Of a DNA stretch of 64,000 nt, positions 63,936-64,000 are shown piece after piece. A program made the translations under genes and the position numbers. Each line of letters begins with the position of its first letter. The stretch's first letter is position 1. The stretch is taken from NCBI GenBank assembly GCA_025060195.1, contig JANXCQ010000006.1, forward strand, positions 1 to 64,000. The letters run 5' to 3'. The notes beneath the pieces are model-generated. The model saw only the letters and a program-made list of their open reading frames with translations, was not told the DNA's origin and searched no databases. This stretch comes from Gemmatales bacterium (GTDB lineage Bacteria; Planctomycetota; Planctomycetia; Gemmatales; HRBIN36).

Positions 63936-64000
63936 TTAGTCTTTGGCAGCGATAGAGGCATTGTCGGTGAGTCGAACAGGTTGGTCAAGGGTGGCCCAGG
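63936..64000 (-). CDS. Possible 3' end of a gene cut by the window edge
   Basis: On the minus strand a frame runs from the right edge to a TAA at 63936-63938 and reads WATLDQPVRLTDNASIAAKD. About 21 codons are too few to identify a family. The gap of 47 bp to the sigma-factor start and the shared direction would suit an upstream gene of the same operon. Confidence 0.3.
   Translation of the reverse strand, partial: WATLDQPVRLTDNASIAAKD

Overview
The window looks like the chromosome of a planctomycete, most likely of the Gemmatales/Gemmataceae type. The indicators are families largely restricted to that phylum: DUF1549/DUF1553 and DUF1501 proteins, a very large PVC-type haem protein with HEAT-like repeats, an ECF sigma factor fused through a membrane helix to a WD40-like domain, a DUF1559-like (pseudopilin-type) anti-sigma candidate, and many WD40, LRR and beta-propeller secreted proteins. 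Gram-negative envelope genes (lpxB, lptE-like, bamD-like, a SurA/PpiC-type foldase) and a bacillithiol-type deacetylase fit as well. No rRNA, CRISPR array or intact insertion sequence was seen. Three tRNA genes were read directly: Gln(UUG), Pro(GGG) and Cys(GCA). Layout: 1-3140 holds the end of a DUF1156 DNA methylase gene and a complete DUF499 P-loop ATPase gene, a coupled pair typical of predicted defence loci, ending beside tRNA-Gln. 4114-12551 holds a transporter-PlsC acyltransferase fusion, an LRR protein, a ThiO-like oxidase and a tandem pair of large, divergent, membrane-associated GTPases. 12556-17300 holds a beta-propeller/di-haem protein, a terpenoid-cyclase-fold secreted protein and an MFS transporter. 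17615-26329 holds a WD40 gene that appears truncated at its 5' end, then a DUF1501 / cytochrome-DUF1549-DUF1553 operon and a second DUF1549 gene. 27243-29686 holds a small membrane protein and a large periplasmic binding protein. 29794-32500 holds tRNA-Pro, lpxB, tRNA-Cys and a decayed DNA methyltransferase gene. 32520-45509 holds metabolism and regulation: a sugar isomerase-like protein, a glycosyltransferase, DUF971-Mrp, the ECF-WD40 fusion, an HExxH protein, panC, rpiB, panB and a BshB1-like deacetylase. 45610-49236 is a co-directional recO - bamD-like - lptE-like - foldase block for outer-membrane biogenesis. 49584-64000 holds a PilZ protein, MtaB, the PVC haem protein, a macro-domain protein followed by a decayed DUF1080 gene, a MATE exporter, dapA, a GNAT protein, and an ECF sigma/anti-sigma pair. 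Two themes stand out. Decayed genes are readable by eye in several long intergenic stretches: the methyltransferase with four in-frame stops, the DUF1080 gene, the WD40 5' end and weaker relics. Two candidate modules also deserve attention: the tandem GTPases with altered G3/G4 motifs, and the DUF1156/DUF499 pair abutting the 3' side of a tRNA gene.
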